Shown here in pieces: positions 28,781 through 35,404 of a stretch of 35,404 nt of DNA. Each line of letters starts with the position of its first letter. Positions within the stretch are counted from its first letter, which is position 1. The notes beneath the pieces were generated by a model. It had not been told where the DNA came from. It made no database searches and saw only the letters and a program-made list of their open reading frames with translations. Both the position numbers and the translations under genes were made by a program. This DNA is from a virus, in IMG/VR virus record IMGVR_UViG_3300021964_007578, positions 1 to 35,404 of that record, one strand, 5' to 3'.

Positions 28781-28807
28781 AAAAAAATAGGCCCCGAAGG
28801 ACCTATT
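28781..28807 (-). terminator. Intrinsic terminator after the cold-shock gene
   Basis: Stem AATAGGTCC/GGGCCTATT with a TTCG tetraloop followed by TTTTTTT on the minus strand, 18 bp after the stop of the gene at 28825. Separates the csp operon from the tmRNA promoter. Confidence 0.92.
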
Positions 28808-28824
28808 TTCTAAAAATATTCTAC

Positions 28825-29028
28825 TTATGAAGGTCGAATATCTGATGCTTGAGGACCTTTAGGTCCCTCTGCCATTTCGTAAGTAACGGCTTGATTCTCT
28901 TGTAGAGATTTATATCCGTCGCCTGAAATAGCTGAGAAATGAGCGAATACATCTTTTCCGCCGTCGTCTGGAGTAATGAAGCCAAAACCTTTGTCTGCAT
29001 TAAACCATTTTACTTTTCCTGTTGCCAT
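28825..29028 (-). CDS. Cold shock protein (CspA family)
   Basis: A 67-aa CSD protein: [20 protein letters not shown] (RNP1 KGFGFI) and [10 protein letters not shown] (RNP2), ending [12 protein letters not shown]. Binds single-stranded RNA/DNA and unwinds mRNA structure. Last gene of a leftward operon from 29787, closed by a strong terminator. Phage Csp proteins could aid late mRNA translation or antitermination. Confidence 0.96.
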   Translation of the reverse strand: MATGKVKWFNADKGFGFITPDDGGKDVFAHFSAISGDGYKSLQENQAVTYEMAEGPKGPQASDIRPS

Positions 29029-29048
29029 TTTATTTCCTTAGTTATTAA

Positions 29049-29366
29049 TTATGCCGCCTGTCTTTCTACTTCTTTGTCTTTCACGACATGGGTAGCTGAC
29101 TTCTTGCCTGTTTCTGGTCGGATAGGCTCCAACCATGAGTCCGCTATGTATGCTTTAGGTGAATCTCCAAACTGATTTTTTAATCCAGTTGCTTCAATCC
29201 ACCAGTAATGATCTGTCACAGGACACATGCATGAGACACCTCTGAAATCAAAAGTATCATTCTGCTTGTACTTTCCAATGTATTCTTTCACAAGGACGAT
29301 CTTGCCAATATTCTCAGGTCTAACTGAGTGTATTACTTTTGCTAAATCACCTTGATCACACTTCAT
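29049..29366 (-). CDS. Hypothetical protein
   Basis: A 105-aa soluble protein: KCDQGDLAKVIHSVRPENIG, KIVLVKEYIGKYK, CMCPVTDHYWWIEATG, YIADSWLEPIRPETG. The GDLAKVIHSVRPENIGKIV start and SWLEPIRP end suggest a small SH3-like barrel; I recall similar proteins in proteobacteria and phages, unassigned. It lies between the DUF454 and csp genes in one operon, with its ATG next to the preceding stop. Confidence 0.7.
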   Translation of the reverse strand: MKCDQGDLAKVIHSVRPENIGKIVLVKEYIGKYKQNDTFDFRGVSCMCPVTDHYWWIEATGLKNQFGDSPKAYIADSWLEPIRPETGKKSATHVVKDKEVERQAA

Positions 29367-29367
29367 A

Positions 29368-29787
29368 TTACTTTAACCAAGCTACTCGCTTTCCTTCTTT
29401 AACACGTCGAGCGTGTTCCTTTTCTGAGCCAGGATATCGCCAAGCCCAGATTGCTACTAGCACCATTGCACCACCACTCCACATAACTGCTTTCAGATTC
29501 TCTGTAGCAAACCATGTAAAGATAATAGTTGATGCCATTACCAATATCATTAAGTACTTCCCCTTTGTAGGGAAAACACGTTTTTTATTCCAATTTGTTA
29601 AGAACTTACCAAACCAAGGATGATTATATAACCATGCCTCCATTTTAGGTGAACTCTTAGCAAAGGCCCATGCAGCAATTACTAAAAATATGCTGAATGG
29701 AATACCTGGAGTAACGATTCCAATGTAGGCTAAACCTACACAAAGGAAACCAATACCCATGTACATATATCTTTTTATTTGATTCAT
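29368..29787 (-). CDS. DUF454 (YbaN-like) inner membrane protein
   Basis: A 139-aa membrane protein with about four hydrophobic segments. The pattern GFLCVGLAYIGIVTPGIPFS, FLVIAAWAFAKSSPKMEAWL and NHPWFGKFLTNWNKKR matches DUF454/YbaN. Function unknown in bacteria. It heads a leftward operon with 29049-29366 and csp, under a perfect sigma70 promoter (29807-29835). Confidence 0.87.
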   Translation of the reverse strand: MNQIKRYMYMGIGFLCVGLAYIGIVTPGIPFSIFLVIAAWAFAKSSPKMEAWLYNHPWFGKFLTNWNKKRVFPTKGKYLMILVMASTIIFTWFATENLKAVMWSGGAMVLVAIWAWRYPGSEKEHARRVKEGKRVAWLK

Positions 29788-29806
29788 TAATATACCACCT
29801 TGTTAT

Positions 29807-29835
29807 ATTATATAGTGTGCAATGCTTTTTGTCAA
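29807..29835 (-). promoter_or_regulatory. Sigma70-type promoter of the DUF454-csp operon
   Basis: TTGACA (29830-29835), 17-nt spacer, TATAAT (29807-29812) on the minus strand: both hexamers perfect. The -35 directly follows the stop of the PAAR gene. Confidence 0.87.
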
Positions 29836-30909
29836 CTAGGATCTGACTGGACGGAATATACCTGTCACACGTCCTCGAGACTGTGTCCATCCGCCTTTCC
29901 AGCTATTAGTAATCGTTCCACCCGATGGATTGTTATTAGTGGCACTCGCTTTATCACTTTGGTTACCGCCAACAAAAGAATAAACTCCTGGCGACGGAAC
30001 AGTGTATATAAAGTTAACGTGACTGTAGTCCCAGACTACAATGTCACCCGGTTGACCATCTGATAGTGGTATAGGAACACCACCATATAAACTTGTTTTA
30101 TCTCTAAAGTCATATGCTCTAGCACTTTGCATATATTTGTAACCTGTACGTTTTAGTACCCAATTACAAAATCCTGCACACCAAGGTGTTTGATCGTCTT
30201 GCCAATATGCCGTAGCCGGAAAGCCTAACTCTGACCATAAATTAAGAATATTAGGATTTTTCCCTACAACTGCTGGCCTTGGATCTCCTCTAGGAGGAGT
30301 AAATCCTAATTCATCCCATTGATTATTATTAGCTTCTGCTAGTACTTGACTTAAGAATCCTGGAATACCATCTGCTGCCGCTGTTGAATTTGCTGCACTT
30401 GCATCAACCAAGGCTTGTTCGTTTGTTCCTAAATCATCAACACCTGCTGCTGGAGCACCTTCATACCTTACTGGTACCTGATTCTCTGCAATAGTTCCGT
30501 TGGCTTGTCCACCACCTGTTGCACCTACATCCGGTGGGTTTTCAATTGCTTCTTGTATAACTGCATTGATTGCTGCTGCCTGTGCCGGCGAAAGTATAAT
30601 AGGTGGTACATATCCTTCGTTGGCCCAAACATTGGGTGATCCTGTTTCTGCTGCATTAGCGACCCAACTTCCGTGTCCGCCAGTTGCATCGTTCTTACGA
30701 TGAACAGGAATATTATTAATCCAAACACTTAATGAGCCGCCTGTAGCAGGGTCACCACATTTGGTGGTATCGCCTATACGTACAGTTTGTTCGTTATTAG
30801 TAAACACATCTGGAGAACCAACTGCGTATGGTTCTTGATGAAATGGATTGGGCGTAGGACTTGCATGTCCTTTGTGCTTGTCTACATTTGTTCTTACTAC
30901 TTCTGGCAT
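29836..30909 (-). CDS. PAAR-domain spike tip fused to NlpC/P60 or CHAP-like hydrolase
   Basis: A 357-aa protein. Residues 1-100 are a PAAR-like spike-tip repeat (KHKGHASPTPNPFHQEPYAV, GSPDVFTNNEQTVRIGDTTK, SLSVWINNIPVHRKNDATGG, GSPNVWANEGY). A Gly/Ala/Asn-rich linker (about 100-200) joins a C-terminal cysteine amidase: TPWCAGFCNWVLKRTGY (Cys244), GDIVVWDYSHVNFIY (His297), GGNQSDKA. PAAR tips sharpen the tail spike; the hydrolase would open peptidoglycan on entry, the job done by gp5 lysozyme in T4. A late-type GATAAGTA lies 5 nt before the ATG, fitting a virion protein. Confidence 0.88.
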   Translation of the reverse strand: MPEVVRTNVDKHKGHASPTPNPFHQEPYAVGSPDVFTNNEQTVRIGDTTKCGDPATGGSLSVWINNIPVHRKNDATGGHGSWVANAAETGSPNVWANEGYVPPIILSPAQAAAINAVIQEAIENPPDVGATGGGQANGTIAENQVPVRYEGAPAAGVDDLGTNEQALVDASAANSTAAADGIPGFLSQVLAEANNNQWDELGFTPPRGDPRPAVVGKNPNILNLWSELGFPATAYWQDDQTPWCAGFCNWVLKRTGYKYMQSARAYDFRDKTSLYGGVPIPLSDGQPGDIVVWDYSHVNFIYTVPSPGVYSFVGGNQSDKASATNNNPSGGTITNSWKGGWTQSRGRVTGIFRPVRS

Positions 30910-30914
30910 GCTAG

Positions 30915-30922
30915 TACTTATC
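30915..30922 (-). promoter_or_regulatory. Late promoter GATAAGTA, 5 nt before the PAAR ATG
   Basis: GATAAGTA, CTAGC, ATG on the minus strand. Near-identical to the element at 31651-31658 (TTAGATAAGTA before N5-ATG). Confidence 0.6.
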
Positions 30923-31215
30923 TAATTTGATAGTGCTATACCTGTTGTAGTCTGTGTATATTGTTTACTAATGTTATCTTCTGTTTTAGCAACACAACTT
31001 ACTGCGTTTGCTTTAAGCATAAATTTGCCATCTGGTGATACACTAAACATAAATGGTGCAAGACCTAATCCTTTTTGTTGTGCAATAAGTACCATTGGCT
31101 TGTGCAATGTATAATGTGTATCAGTTTCTTCTTCTAGACGTCCTACAATTTCTTCGCCTGACGCAAGTTTAAAGGAGACATTATCGCCTACTTTGTATGG
31201 TGTTTCAATTAACAT
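30922..31215 (-). CDS. Sm-like small phage protein
   Basis: A 97-aa protein with an Sm/SH3-like sheet: NVSFKLASGEEIVGRLEEET, HYTLHKPMVLIAQQKGLGLA, PFMFSVSPDGKFMLKANAV, and a disordered tail. It resembles T4-like marine phage hypothetical proteins found near tail genes. It ends where the PAAR gene's late-type promoter begins. Its stop overlaps that promoter, so both genes may also be co-transcribed. Function unknown. Confidence 0.65.
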   Translation of the reverse strand: MLIETPYKVGDNVSFKLASGEEIVGRLEEETDTHYTLHKPMVLIAQQKGLGLAPFMFSVSPDGKFMLKANAVSCVAKTEDNISKQYTQTTTGIALSN

Positions 31216-31219
31216 ATTA

Positions 31220-31474
31220 TTATCCTAGTGAGTGTCCAGTACCGTTATAACCTGTGTCTTCAACGTATTTGATTAATTCGTTGTAACCACCGATCTTTTC
31301 TCCGCGTACTGTGATTTGAGGGAATGTTCGTGCTGTTGGGAACTTTTCAAAGAGTTGCTCACGAGTAAAGTCTTCGTCTAATTGTTTGTAGACAAATTCA
31401 AACTGGTTCGATTCACAAAACTTCTTAGCCCTATCACAGTACGGACATGCTGGTTTTCCGTATATTTCTATCAT
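31220..31474 (-). CDS. Glutaredoxin
   Basis: An 84-aa glutaredoxin with active site CPYC (residues 10-13) in MIEIYGKPACPYCDRAKKFC, the cis-proline strand TFPQITVRGEKIGGYNELIK, and typical length. It supplies electrons to ribonucleotide reductase (as T4 NrdC does) and possibly to the peroxiredoxin. It follows nrdA, nrdB and a small gene on the same strand. Confidence 0.94.
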   Translation of the reverse strand: MIEIYGKPACPYCDRAKKFCESNQFEFVYKQLDEDFTREQLFEKFPTARTFPQITVRGEKIGGYNELIKYVEDTGYNGTGHSLG

Positions 31475-31477
31475 GTT

Positions 31478-31645
31478 TTATCCTACGTAAATAGTTTCTT
31501 TCTTTTTATTAATTACCTTAACCATGATAGCACCAGCGTTCTTCTTGGATATTGCCGCATTGATAGCTGTGGCTTCAGTACCGTAAGTACCGTAAGTTGT
31601 CCACACTTCGAAAGGGGAATGTCTTCTAAATTGAACTCTGAACAT
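31478..31645 (-). CDS. Small conserved phage protein between nrdB and glutaredoxin
   Basis: A 55-aa protein: MFRVQFRRHSPFEVWTTYGT, YGTEATAINAAISKKNAG, then MVKVINKKKETIYVG. It fills the gap between nrdB and the glutaredoxin gene and has a late-type motif 5 nt before its ATG. The W-x-T-YGTYGTEATAI-x-A segment looks like a small alpha/beta fold. I recall similar short proteins from marine T4-like phages. Function unknown. Confidence 0.7.
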   Translation of the reverse strand: MFRVQFRRHSPFEVWTTYGTYGTEATAINAAISKKNAGAIMVKVINKKKETIYVG

Positions 31646-31650
31646 ACTAT

Positions 31651-31658
31651 TACTTATC
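31651..31658 (-). promoter_or_regulatory. Late promoter GATAAGTA, 5 nt before ATG
   Basis: GATAAGTA, ATAGT, ATG on the minus strand, right at the end of nrdB. Predicts a leaderless late transcript for the small gene and glutaredoxin. Confidence 0.58.
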
Positions 31659-32761
31659 TAAAGTTGGAAACCTTCGAATGTCTTATCATCAACATCTTGC
31701 TTAACTCCGCCAATAATATAACTCTCGATTTCAGTCTCTTGTGGAGCAACTTGTAGCCCTGAGCTACTTAACCAATGTTGTGTCCATGGTAGAGGATTTT
31801 GTGTAATAGGACGATCATAGATTGTTTCAAGCCCTAATGCTTTAAGTCTCTTGTTAGCAATAAACTCTACGTATGCATGTAACAAGTTTGCATTAAGTCC
31901 TACAATAGAACCTTTTTCAAACAAGTAGTCTGCCCAACGCTTCTCTTCTTCAACACAAGTGCGCCACATCTCATATGTATCTTGTTCACACTCTTTTGCA
32001 ATCTTAATAAAGTCTGGGTCATCGTCACCTTTAGCCCAATGCTTTAAAATGTGTGTTGATAAGTTTAAGTGAGTTGCTTCGTCACGAGCAATAAGTGAAA
32101 TAATCTTTGCTGATCCTTCCATCTTCTTTAACTCGCCAAATGCAAACGTACATGCAAATGAAACATAAAAACGTAAACCTTCTAAAATGTTTACAGTCAT
32201 CATCGCTTTGTACAATTGCTTCTTAACTTCGTATTCGGTACCTTTACCTTTATAGAAAAAGTTTGTTGCCATTTCGTGAAACTTGTCGTACTCACGTGAA
32301 ACACTTTCTGCTCTTGCAATAATTTCTTCGTCGTCTAAGATAGTATCAAATACTTCTGCTGGATCAGAATAAACATTTTTTACAATGTGTGTATATGAAC
32401 GACTGTGAATAGTTTCTTGGAAGTCCCATGCTACAATACAACTTTCTAATTCTGGATTAGAACAGTAAGGCAAAAAGTTTAAACAAGGTCCACGTCCTTG
32501 CACACTGTCAAGCAGTGTCTGATACTTTAAGTTTGAAGTGAAGATATGCTTTTGTGCTTCTGTAAATTCTGCATAGTCTCCTCGATCTTTTTGTAGTGAT
32601 ACTTCTTCTGGTCTCCAAAAATAGCCAAGCATGGTTTGATTGAGTTTGTCATATTCCGGGTAACGGAATACGTCATAACGTTGTGTGTTTTGATCTTCAC
32701 CAAAGAACATGTACTGCTTTGTGAAGTCTACTTTATTTCTATTAAAAACTGTCTTTGCCAC
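31658..32761 (-). CDS. nrdB: Ribonucleotide reductase class Ia beta subunit
   Basis: A 367-aa NrdB. Di-iron ligands by comparison with E. coli: Asp85, Glu116 and His119 (WDFQETIHSRSYTHI), Glu194 (NILEGLRFYVSFACTF), Glu228 and His231 (ARDEATHLNLS); radical Tyr123 follows His119 by four. Hydrophobic C-terminal tail for NrdA docking ends in KTFEGFQL. Makes the tyrosyl radical used by NrdA. It follows nrdA by 14 bp; together with the glutaredoxin it makes dNDPs for phage DNA. Confidence 0.98.
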   Translation of the reverse strand: MAKTVFNRNKVDFTKQYMFFGEDQNTQRYDVFRYPEYDKLNQTMLGYFWRPEEVSLQKDRGDYAEFTEAQKHIFTSNLKYQTLLDSVQGRGPCLNFLPYCSNPELESCIVAWDFQETIHSRSYTHIVKNVYSDPAEVFDTILDDEEIIARAESVSREYDKFHEMATNFFYKGKGTEYEVKKQLYKAMMTVNILEGLRFYVSFACTFAFGELKKMEGSAKIISLIARDEATHLNLSTHILKHWAKGDDDPDFIKIAKECEQDTYEMWRTCVEEEKRWADYLFEKGSIVGLNANLLHAYVEFIANKRLKALGLETIYDRPITQNPLPWTQHWLSSSGLQVAPQETEIESYIIGGVKQDVDDKTFEGFQL

Positions 32762-32775
32762 TGTGTGTGTTTCCT

Positions 32776-35100
32776 CTATATGTTACACGCTTCGCATTCT
32801 TCACCTTCAAGTTCTTCTACTGGTTGTAGATCACCGTTCATGTGTGAATGACCATTCATTTCTACTTCTGGTTCTTTAACTTCATCGTCACCTTTGAAGT
32901 CATATGTATTTTGATAATAGCTTGTTTTCCAACCTAACTTGTAAGTTGTTAACATGTCTTTCATCATTACGCTTAATGGAACTTCATTGTTCTCAAACTG
33001 CGTAGGGTTATATGACCAATTACCACTAATGGATTGATCAAAGAATTTTTGCATTACTGCTACAATGTTGATATAGCCATCGTTGTTTGGCATATCCCAA
33101 AGTAAAGTATAGAAATTCTTTAACTGACTATACTGCGGAACAACCTGTTTAAGAGGCCCCTTCTTGGACTTCTTAACGGACAAGTATCCTCTAGGTGGTT
33201 CAATACCGTTTGTGGCATTTGACACAACGGAACTGCTCTCTGATGGCATCTGTGCGGACAATGTTGAGTGCCGTAAGCCGTGCCTTTGTATATCTTTGCG
33301 TAGAGAAGCCCAGTCATATTGTAGTTTTGTTTTTACAACTCCATCAATATCTTTTTTGTATGTGTCAATTGGTAATATACCGTCCGCATATTTAGTACGA
33401 TCAAAGTATTTACATGCACCACGTTCTTCAGCAAGTTCGTTACTTGCGACTAACAGATAGTATTGAAATGCTTCTGTAAGTTCATGCACAAGTTGCCATG
33501 CTTTAGGATCATCATACTTAACTTTATTCTTTGCAAGATAGTGTGCAAGTCCAATATAACCAATGCCCAGTGAACGTCTTGCTTTAGTGCTAACCTCTGC
33601 TGCTTTAACAGGATAACCTTGATAGTCAATAATTTCTTCTAATGCTCTTACTGCTAGTTCACATAGCGGCTCAAGTTCTTCTAGTTTGTTAATTAAGCCT
33701 ACGTTAATAGCACTAAGAATACATAATGCAATTTCGCCTTCTTCATCATCAATGTGTTGAATTGGTTTAGTTGGCAATGTAATTTCTTGACACAAGTTAC
33801 TCATGTATACAGGGTCTTTGAATGAACTGTGTGTGTTACAGTGATCAACATTCATAATGTAGATACGTCCTGTTTCAGCACGTTCTTTTAACATGTTACC
33901 AAACAGTTCTTTTGCACTTATTGTTTTCTTTCTAATAGATGTTTTACGCTCTGCTTTCTCATACACATCTTTGAACAATTCGTTATCGCCTGAGTAGAAA
34001 GCGTCATAAACTTCTGGGACTTCATGTGGCGAGAAAAGAGTAATGTCTTGATTAGATAATAATCTTTCGTAAAACAATTTGTTAATTTGAATAGAATAAT
34101 CTAATCTACGTACACGATTATCTTCAGTACCTTTATTATTTTTTAGTACAAGGATGTCATCAATTTCATAATGCCAAATAGGAAAATGAGTTGTTGCTGA
34201 CCCGCCACGTACACCGTTCTGTGTACAGCTTCTTACTGTAGATTCATAAACTTTTAGAAATGGGATAACACCAGTGTGTGCTACTTCCCCGCCTCTGATC
34301 TTCGAGTTAATCGCTCTTGTACGACCCGAATTGATTCCGATACCTGCTCGCTGAGCGATATAATAACCAATAGCGGAATTGCTACTAAAAATACTAGGCA
34401 AAGTATCGTCAACATCAACCAATACACAACTAGCAAACTGACGGATTGGAGTACGAACTCCAGCCATGACCGGGGTTGGTATGTTGATTTTAAAAAGCGA
34501 GGTCGCGTCATAATATTTCTTTACATAACTTAATCTGGTTTCTTTAGGATAGTCTGCAAACAACGTTGCCGCAATCATCATATACATAAACTGAGGAGTT
34601 TCGTAGATGTCGCCGTTGCTTCTATCCTGACACAAATACTTATCTACAACTTGACGTAACCCTGCATAAGTAAATTCTTCGTTACGATCATGCTTTAACC
34701 AAGTATTCATTTTCTTTAATTCTACATCTGAATATTTTTCTTTGATTGCAGAATCATACACACCTCGTTCAATGTTACGATCAATTATAGTAATGAGAGA
34801 ATCATGTTCGTATTTTGTATAAACTTTTTTGTGTAATCCGTACAACAACAATCTTGCTGCTGCATATTGATAATTAGGATTTTCTAACGATATAAGATCG
34901 TTTGCGCTCTTAATTAGAATCTCTTGAATTTCGTCTGATGTCATGCCGTCATAAAACTGTAAATCAGCGTTCATCTCGATCTGTGAACTACTCACTCCAG
35001 CAAGACCAGCACAAGCTTCTTCAACAACAAAGTGCATTTTATCTAAATCTAAAAGCTCTCTGCTACCGTTTCTTTTTGTGATGTGTATATCTTTGCTCAT
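32776..35100 (-). CDS. nrdA: Ribonucleotide reductase class Ia alpha subunit
   Basis: A 774-aa NrdA, full length. N-terminal ATP-cone (about 5-95), then active-site residues by E. coli numbering: Cys225 (IRQFASCVLVDVDDT), Asn435-Cys437-Glu439 (YMSNLCQEI), Cys460 (GEIALCILSAINVG), and the paired Tyr in WKTSYYQNTYDF for radical transfer. The tail ends with ECEACNI, a short CxxC in place of the longer spaced cysteine pair of E. coli. Reduces NDPs to dNDPs. A CTAAATA late-like element (35132-35138) and AGAGAGAC precede the ATG; I see no clear sigma70 promoter. Confidence 0.98.
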   Translation of the reverse strand: MSKDIHITKRNGSRELLDLDKMHFVVEEACAGLAGVSSSQIEMNADLQFYDGMTSDEIQEILIKSANDLISLENPNYQYAAARLLLYGLHKKVYTKYEHDSLITIIDRNIERGVYDSAIKEKYSDVELKKMNTWLKHDRNEEFTYAGLRQVVDKYLCQDRSNGDIYETPQFMYMMIAATLFADYPKETRLSYVKKYYDATSLFKINIPTPVMAGVRTPIRQFASCVLVDVDDTLPSIFSSNSAIGYYIAQRAGIGINSGRTRAINSKIRGGEVAHTGVIPFLKVYESTVRSCTQNGVRGGSATTHFPIWHYEIDDILVLKNNKGTEDNRVRRLDYSIQINKLFYERLLSNQDITLFSPHEVPEVYDAFYSGDNELFKDVYEKAERKTSIRKKTISAKELFGNMLKERAETGRIYIMNVDHCNTHSSFKDPVYMSNLCQEITLPTKPIQHIDDEEGEIALCILSAINVGLINKLEELEPLCELAVRALEEIIDYQGYPVKAAEVSTKARRSLGIGYIGLAHYLAKNKVKYDDPKAWQLVHELTEAFQYYLLVASNELAEERGACKYFDRTKYADGILPIDTYKKDIDGVVKTKLQYDWASLRKDIQRHGLRHSTLSAQMPSESSSVVSNATNGIEPPRGYLSVKKSKKGPLKQVVPQYSQLKNFYTLLWDMPNNDGYINIVAVMQKFFDQSISGNWSYNPTQFENNEVPLSVMMKDMLTTYKLGWKTSYYQNTYDFKGDDEVKEPEVEMNGHSHMNGDLQPVEELEGEECEACNI

Positions 35101-35163
35101 GTCTCTCTCATTTTAATTTTGTGTACAGAGGTATTTAGTTTTAGTTCCTGCGAATGCAGGATC

Positions 35164-35265
35164 TTAGTGGCTAAAATTTATACCGGTGAACGTTTTATAG
35201 TATTTGTTTAATTGTACAGTCAGAACGTGTGTTGAGCAAGAAGAAAATAACTTTTTCTTTGCCAT
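35164..35265 (-). CDS. Possible 33-aa small protein
   Basis: A short frame, MAKKKLFSSCSTHVLTVQLN, then KYYKTFTGINFSH, between nrdA and the partial gene on the right. The MAKKK start resembles small phage proteins, but no clear SD is visible and the length is marginal. The rest of the 171-bp gap holds a 6-bp stem hairpin (TCCTGC/GCAGGA near 35147-35162) and nothing else I recognise. Confidence 0.3.
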   Translation of the reverse strand: MAKKKLFSSCSTHVLTVQLNKYYKTFTGINFSH

Positions 35266-35271
35266 TTCTAA

Positions 35272-35404
35272 CTAAACTCCGTACTGTATGTCGAACGACA
35301 GAGATCCTGTAGCACCTGTAGCAATAGGATTCTTGTAAGACAACACCACGGTATCGGTACCACTGTCTGTGTCGTTGTCACGCAGAGCAGCGGAAAATTC
35401 AAAC
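35272..35404 (-). CDS. C-terminal end of an unidentified protein, possibly structural
   Basis: The open frame runs from the right edge to a TAG at 35272 and reads FEFSAALRDNDTDSGTDTVV, then LSYKNPIATGATGSLSFDIQ, YGV. It is beta-rich with Thr/Gly/Ser, as in tail or fibre proteins, and more GC-rich than the neighbouring genes. The N-terminal part lies outside the window, so the family cannot be named. Confidence 0.55.
   Translation of the reverse strand, partial: FEFSAALRDNDTDSGTDTVVLSYKNPIATGATGSLSFDIQYGV

Noticed and set aside
35145-35164. Terminator upstream of nrdA
   Set aside because: The 6-bp stem TCCTGC/GCAGGA has no U-tract on either side.

Overview
The window looks like part of the genome of a large marine T4-superfamily myovirus. 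It encodes class Ia ribonucleotide reductase (nrdA, nrdB) with a glutaredoxin, a DexA-type exonuclease, Hsp20, a PAAR tail-spike tip fused to a peptidoglycan hydrolase, two further cell-wall hydrolases, holin-like proteins, tRNAs, ribosomal protein bS21 and many small tightly packed overlapping genes. The DNA is AT-rich (about one third G+C in the lines I counted). Almost everything is on the minus strand; only 6172-7757 and 15439-15681 are on the plus strand. I infer a Gram-negative marine host. The permuted tmRNA, curli secretion genes, lipoproteins and lack of photosystem genes favour an alphaproteobacterium such as SAR11, but a picocyanobacterium is not excluded.

Layout. 1-6114: early-type minus-strand genes, including an RNA polymerase omega/RPB6-like protein, two 2OG-Fe(II) oxygenases, a KdsB-like CMP-sugar synthetase, an HD (p)ppGpp-hydrolase-like protein, a ClpP-like protease, and tRNA-Thr and tRNA-Gln. 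6172-7757 (plus): a holin-like module with internal duplication and a DUF3307 membrane protein. 7799-15257 (minus): CHASE2-adenylate cyclase, small secreted and membrane proteins, a PA14-like/curlin fusion, a FecR-domain protein, a curlin, CsgG and CsgF. 15439-15681 (plus): a Fis-type DNA-binding protein facing the csg genes across a palindrome. 15678-21395: a possible nuclease-fold protein, PcyX-type bilin reductase and heme oxygenase, ClpS, Hsp20, GMP reductase, exonuclease and bS21. 21459-27576: a large membrane coiled-coil protein, three lipoprotein or secreted genes, SleB and Bax-type hydrolases, a SWIM-motif protein and an outer-membrane barrel. 27673-29787: peroxiredoxin, tRNA-Trp, a permuted two-piece tmRNA, cold-shock protein and DUF454 protein. 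29836-35404: PAAR-hydrolase, Sm-like protein, glutaredoxin, nrdB, nrdA and the 3' end of another gene.

Themes. (i) Host transcription: an omega-like subunit, nine near-consensus sigma70 promoters all with a 17-nt spacer, and T4-like late promoters (NATAAATA), four of them exactly 5 nt before an ATG, suggesting leaderless late mRNAs. (ii) Translation and protein fate: bS21, three tRNAs, tmRNA with tag ANNNFALAA, ClpS, ClpP-like, Hsp20 and Csp. (iii) Cell surface: a type VIII (curli) secretion cluster tied to FecR and a membrane cyclase, plus lipoproteins and an outer-membrane protein. (iv) Metabolism: heme to biliverdin to bilin, GMP to IMP, NDP reduction and redox defence.

Most notable points: the omega-like gene, the permuted tmRNA, the curli/cyclase cluster with a GC-rich PA14-like insertion, a possible -1 frameshift at a run of seven A, and a 48-bp direct repeat bracketing one gene.
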